44,327 nucleotides of DNA, taken from assembly GCA_944321715.1 (NCBI GenBank), contig CALUMJ010000020.1:1-44327 (forward strand). Reading direction: 5' to 3'. The stretch is from an uncultured Muribaculaceae bacterium (lineage in GTDB: Bacteria > Bacteroidota > Bacteroidia > Bacteroidales > Muribaculaceae). The number at the start of each line of letters is the position of its first letter. Within the stretch, counting starts at the first letter, position 1. The notes below the pieces were generated by a model. It had not been told where the DNA came from. It worked only from the letters and a program-made list of their open reading frames with translations, and did no database searches. The position numbers were made by a program, and so were the translations under genes. Positions 42,140 through 44,327 of this stretch are shown in pieces.

Positions 42140-44134
42140 ATGAACAGAATTGCCAACATCATATTTCGCTTTGTCATTGCAGCGGCAGCCACATTGTGTG
42201 CCGCCACACTGCTGCAATCGTGCCGTGGAGCAAAGCTCAGCGATGCCGAAGAGAAATACCAGCGCGGCGAATACTTCGACGCAGCCGACACCTACCGCAA
42301 GGTATATAACAAGATGAAAAGCCGCGAAGAACGCCCCATGCGCGGAATGGTGGCATTCCAGATGGGCGAATGCTACCGCCGGCTGAACATGTCGGCACGT
42401 GCATCGGCCGCCTACCAGAACGCATTGCGATATGAATACCCCGACAGCATGGCATATTTCTACCTCGCCCACTCACAACAAGCCGAGGGAAAATATGCCG
42501 CCGCCATAAAGAATTACGAAACTTTCCTCACCTACGTCCCCGACCATCGCCTATCGCTCGTGGGGCTTGAAGGCTGCCGACTCGCATTGAAATGGAAAGA
42601 AGAACCCACACGGTACATCGTCAAAAGTGCCAAACTGCTAAACTCGCGACGTGCCGACTTCTGCCCGATGTTCCTCGACGGCAGTTTCGACCAGCTATAT
42701 TTCACCTCCTCGACCGAAGACGCTACAGGTGAAACCAAGAGCGAAATCACCGGAACAAAGAAATGCGACATTTTCCTATCGAAAAAAGATGAAAACGGCA
42801 ACTGGCAACGCCCCGAGCCAGCCGAAGGGGGTGTGAACACCGAGTTTGACGAGGGCATTACATCTTTCACTCCCGACGGAACAACCATGTACCTCGCAAA
42901 GGCGCGTCGTGAACTCAACTCAGGCACATCGGTAGAAATATACACATCGCAACGCTCCGATGCACAATGGAGCGAACCTGTCAAGCTCGAAATCACGGCC
43001 GACACGCTGTCGGCCTACGGCGACCCTGCCGTGTCGGCCGATGGCAATTACCTATATTTTTCAAGCGACATGCCTGGCGGAATGGGGGGCAAAGACCTAT
43101 GGCGCATCAACCTGAAAGAGCAAGTGGGTTCGCTCGAAAACCTCGGGGAGCAAATCAACACCCCAGGCGACGAGCGTTTCCCATATTCACGCACCGACAG
43201 CATACTCTATTTTGCCTCCGACGGACATCCCGGCATGGGCGGACTTGACCTGTTCAAAGCCACATTGCAGCCCGATGGCTCATGGCAAATCGAAAACATG
43301 AAGTCGCCCATCAATTCGTCGGCCGACGATTTCGGCATCACTTTCGGAGAGGGCGAATCGGGCTTCTTCAGCTCCAACCGCAACGACGCCCGCGGATATG
43401 ACCACATCTACAGCTTCATAGAGCCAGAGCTGAAAATCACCATCACAGGCTATGTGCTCGACAAGGACGAATACCCCGTGCCTAACGCCACCATACGCAT
43501 CGTGGGCAACGACGGGTCAAACCAGAAAGCCATCGGCAAGCCCGACGGCTCGTTTGAATTCAACCTGCAACGTGGGGTGCGCTACGTGATGCTTGCAGGC
43601 GCCAAGAACTACCTCAACGTCAAGCAGGAATTTGTTAGCGACATTGCCGAAGAAGATGCCGAGTATTACGTGGAATTTTTCCTACCGGCAATCAACAAGC
43701 CGCAAGTGCTTGAAAACATATTCTATGATTACGACAAGGCTACATTGCGCCCCGAGTCAAAGGCAGCACTCGATGAACTTATAGAAATCCTCAACGAGAA
43801 TCCAAACGTCACCATAGAGATGGCTTCGCACACCGACCGCTGGGGGTCGAACGAATATAACGACGCACTTTCCATGCGCCGCGCTCAATCGGTAGTGGAC
43901 TACCTCGTTGCCGCCGGAATCGACATGGCACGCCTTCAGCCACACGGATATGGCGAAACGCGCCCCAAGGTTGTCACCAAACGCATCGCCCGCTTGTACC
44001 CGCAATTCAAAGAGGGCGACACACTCACCGAGGAATTTATCGAGCAACTTTCACCCGAGGACCAGGCTGCCGCCGACCAAATCAACCGCCGCACCGAGTT
44101 CCAAGTCCTATCACTCACCTACCAACGCTATTGA
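42140..44134 (+). CDS. PorE-like OmpA-family lipoprotein (TPR, WD40-like propeller, regulatory-like domain, OmpA domain)
   Basis: This 664-aa protein has a lipobox LQSC (Cys28), TPR helices (about 32-150), a five- or six-bladed WD40/PD40-like propeller (about 155-425; motifs DGNYLYFSSDMPGGMGGKDLW and DSILYFASDGHPGMGGLDL in adjoining blades), a carboxypeptidase-regulatory-like domain (about 433-510, ITGYVLDKDEYPVPNATIRI) and an OmpA-like peptidoglycan-binding domain (about 525-664, ASHTDRWGSNEYNDALSMRRAQ and INRRTEF). This exact order is that of PorE, a P. gingivalis type IX secretion component that ties the machine to peptidoglycan; length is also nearly the same. Related OmpA proteins occur in species without that system, so the role is inference. 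It follows the flippase by 56 bases. Confidence 0.85.
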   Translation: MNRIANIIFRFVIAAAATLCAATLLQSCRGAKLSDAEEKYQRGEYFDAADTYRKVYNKMKSREERPMRGMVAFQMGECYRRLNMSARASAAYQNALRYEYPDSMAYFYLAHSQQAEGKYAAAIKNYETFLTYVPDHRLSLVGLEGCRLALKWKEEPTRYIVKSAKLLNSRRADFCPMFLDGSFDQLYFTSSTEDATGETKSEITGTKKCDIFLSKKDENGNWQRPEPAEGGVNTEFDEGITSFTPDGTTMYLAKARRELNSGTSVEIYTSQRSDAQWSEPVKLEITADTLSAYGDPAVSADGNYLYFSSDMPGGMGGKDLWRINLKEQVGSLENLGEQINTPGDERFPYSRTDSILYFASDGHPGMGGLDLFKATLQPDGSWQIENMKSPINSSADDFGITFGEGESGFFSSNRNDARGYDHIYSFIEPELKITITGYVLDKDEYPVPNATIRIVGNDGSNQKAIGKPDGSFEFNLQRGVRYVMLAGAKNYLNVKQEFVSDIAEEDAEYYVEFFLPAINKPQVLENIFYDYDKATLRPESKAALDELIEILNENPNVTIEMASHTDRWGSNEYNDALSMRRAQSVVDYLVAAGIDMARLQPHGYGETRPKVVTKRIARLYPQFKEGDTLTEEFIEQLSPEDQAAADQINRRTEFQVLSLTYQRY

Positions 44135-44252
44135 CGCGGGCACAGGAAAAATCCACGTCGTAGCAGTGAGTATGTTGTGTAGGGGGGTGTAGTATCAAAA
44201 TTGCAATGTCTGAAACAATCAGCAATTACAAGCAGACGATTATGTATGTAGA

Positions 44253-44327
44253 GGGTGTATCAAAATTGGCATGACCCACCTCGTAGGGACGCACGGCCCG
44301 TGCGTCCGAGTGCCGCAAGACTCGATT
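44253..44327 (+). repeat. Half copy E of the 173-bp element at the window end
   Basis: It begins gggtgtatcaaaatt and carries the arm GTAGGGACGCACGG..CCGTGCGTCC near 44284-44308; the window ends in the element's centre. Bases 44251-44327 are the exact reverse complement of 1-77. Upstream, 44210-44252 resembles the flank of copy C at 30058-30096 (ctgaaacaa.cagcaattac). A further terminal-like motif, gggtgtagtatcaaaattgc, lies at 44185-44204. The remaining bases after the last gene hold nothing else. Confidence 0.85.

Overview
The window looks like a chromosomal contig from a gut-type member of the order Bacteroidales. Evidence: a SusC/SusD pair, a type III glutamine synthetase, a DUF6089-uppS-bamA cluster, DUF6242 and DUF4919 proteins, a PorE-like OmpA protein, promoters of the Bacteroidetes type (TTTG, 18-21 bases, TAnnTTTG) and almost no Shine-Dalgarno sequences. 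Family Muribaculaceae is my best guess from protein flavour; I could not test it. I see no phage, plasmid, transposase or CRISPR genes.

Layout. Block 1 (minus strand, 251-14841): susC-susD with a terminator; gdhA; an envelope cluster of a PorG-like barrel, uppS and bamA; a DUF6242 surface lipoprotein; ribD. Block 2 (plus, 15019-29248): tRNA-Gly(CCC), carA-carB, an ABC-F protein with a small Dabb protein, glnN (GS III), a DPP5-type dipeptidyl peptidase, a major OmpA-family protein and an aldo/keto reductase. Block 3 (minus, 29311-37680): an unrecognised 185-aa protein; an apparent operon of rel, a 7TM-HD phosphodiesterase, a small membrane protein and a DUF4919 protein; a MalY/PatB-type aminotransferase. 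Block 4 (plus, 38183-44134): pepT, ruvB, a polysaccharide flippase and a PorE-like lipoprotein.

The genes are mostly housekeeping: nitrogen assimilation (gdhA, glnN) feeding glutamine-dependent carbamoyl phosphate synthesis (carAB), peptide use (DPP5, PepT), envelope building (BamA, UppS, flippase, OmpA proteins) and nucleotide second messengers (rel next to a PgpH-like enzyme).

The main non-gene signal is a family of intergenic elements about 173 bp long. Each has imperfect terminal inverted repeats and two internal arms that are reverse complements of each other; each arm is itself nearly palindromic. Full copies lie at 5797-5969 and 30097-30269, a decayed copy at 37945-38118, and half copies form both ends of the window as a perfect 77-nt inverted repeat, so the contig probably stops where assembly broke on this repeat. 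Between copies the two arms change together, which suggests that arm-to-arm pairing is conserved. Other points of interest are the rel / 7TM-HD gene cluster, an ABC-F protein with one intact and one dead ATP site, a perfect palindrome lying on the promoter of the unrecognised gene, and two homologues of type IX secretion proteins (PorG, PorE) without the rest of that system in view.
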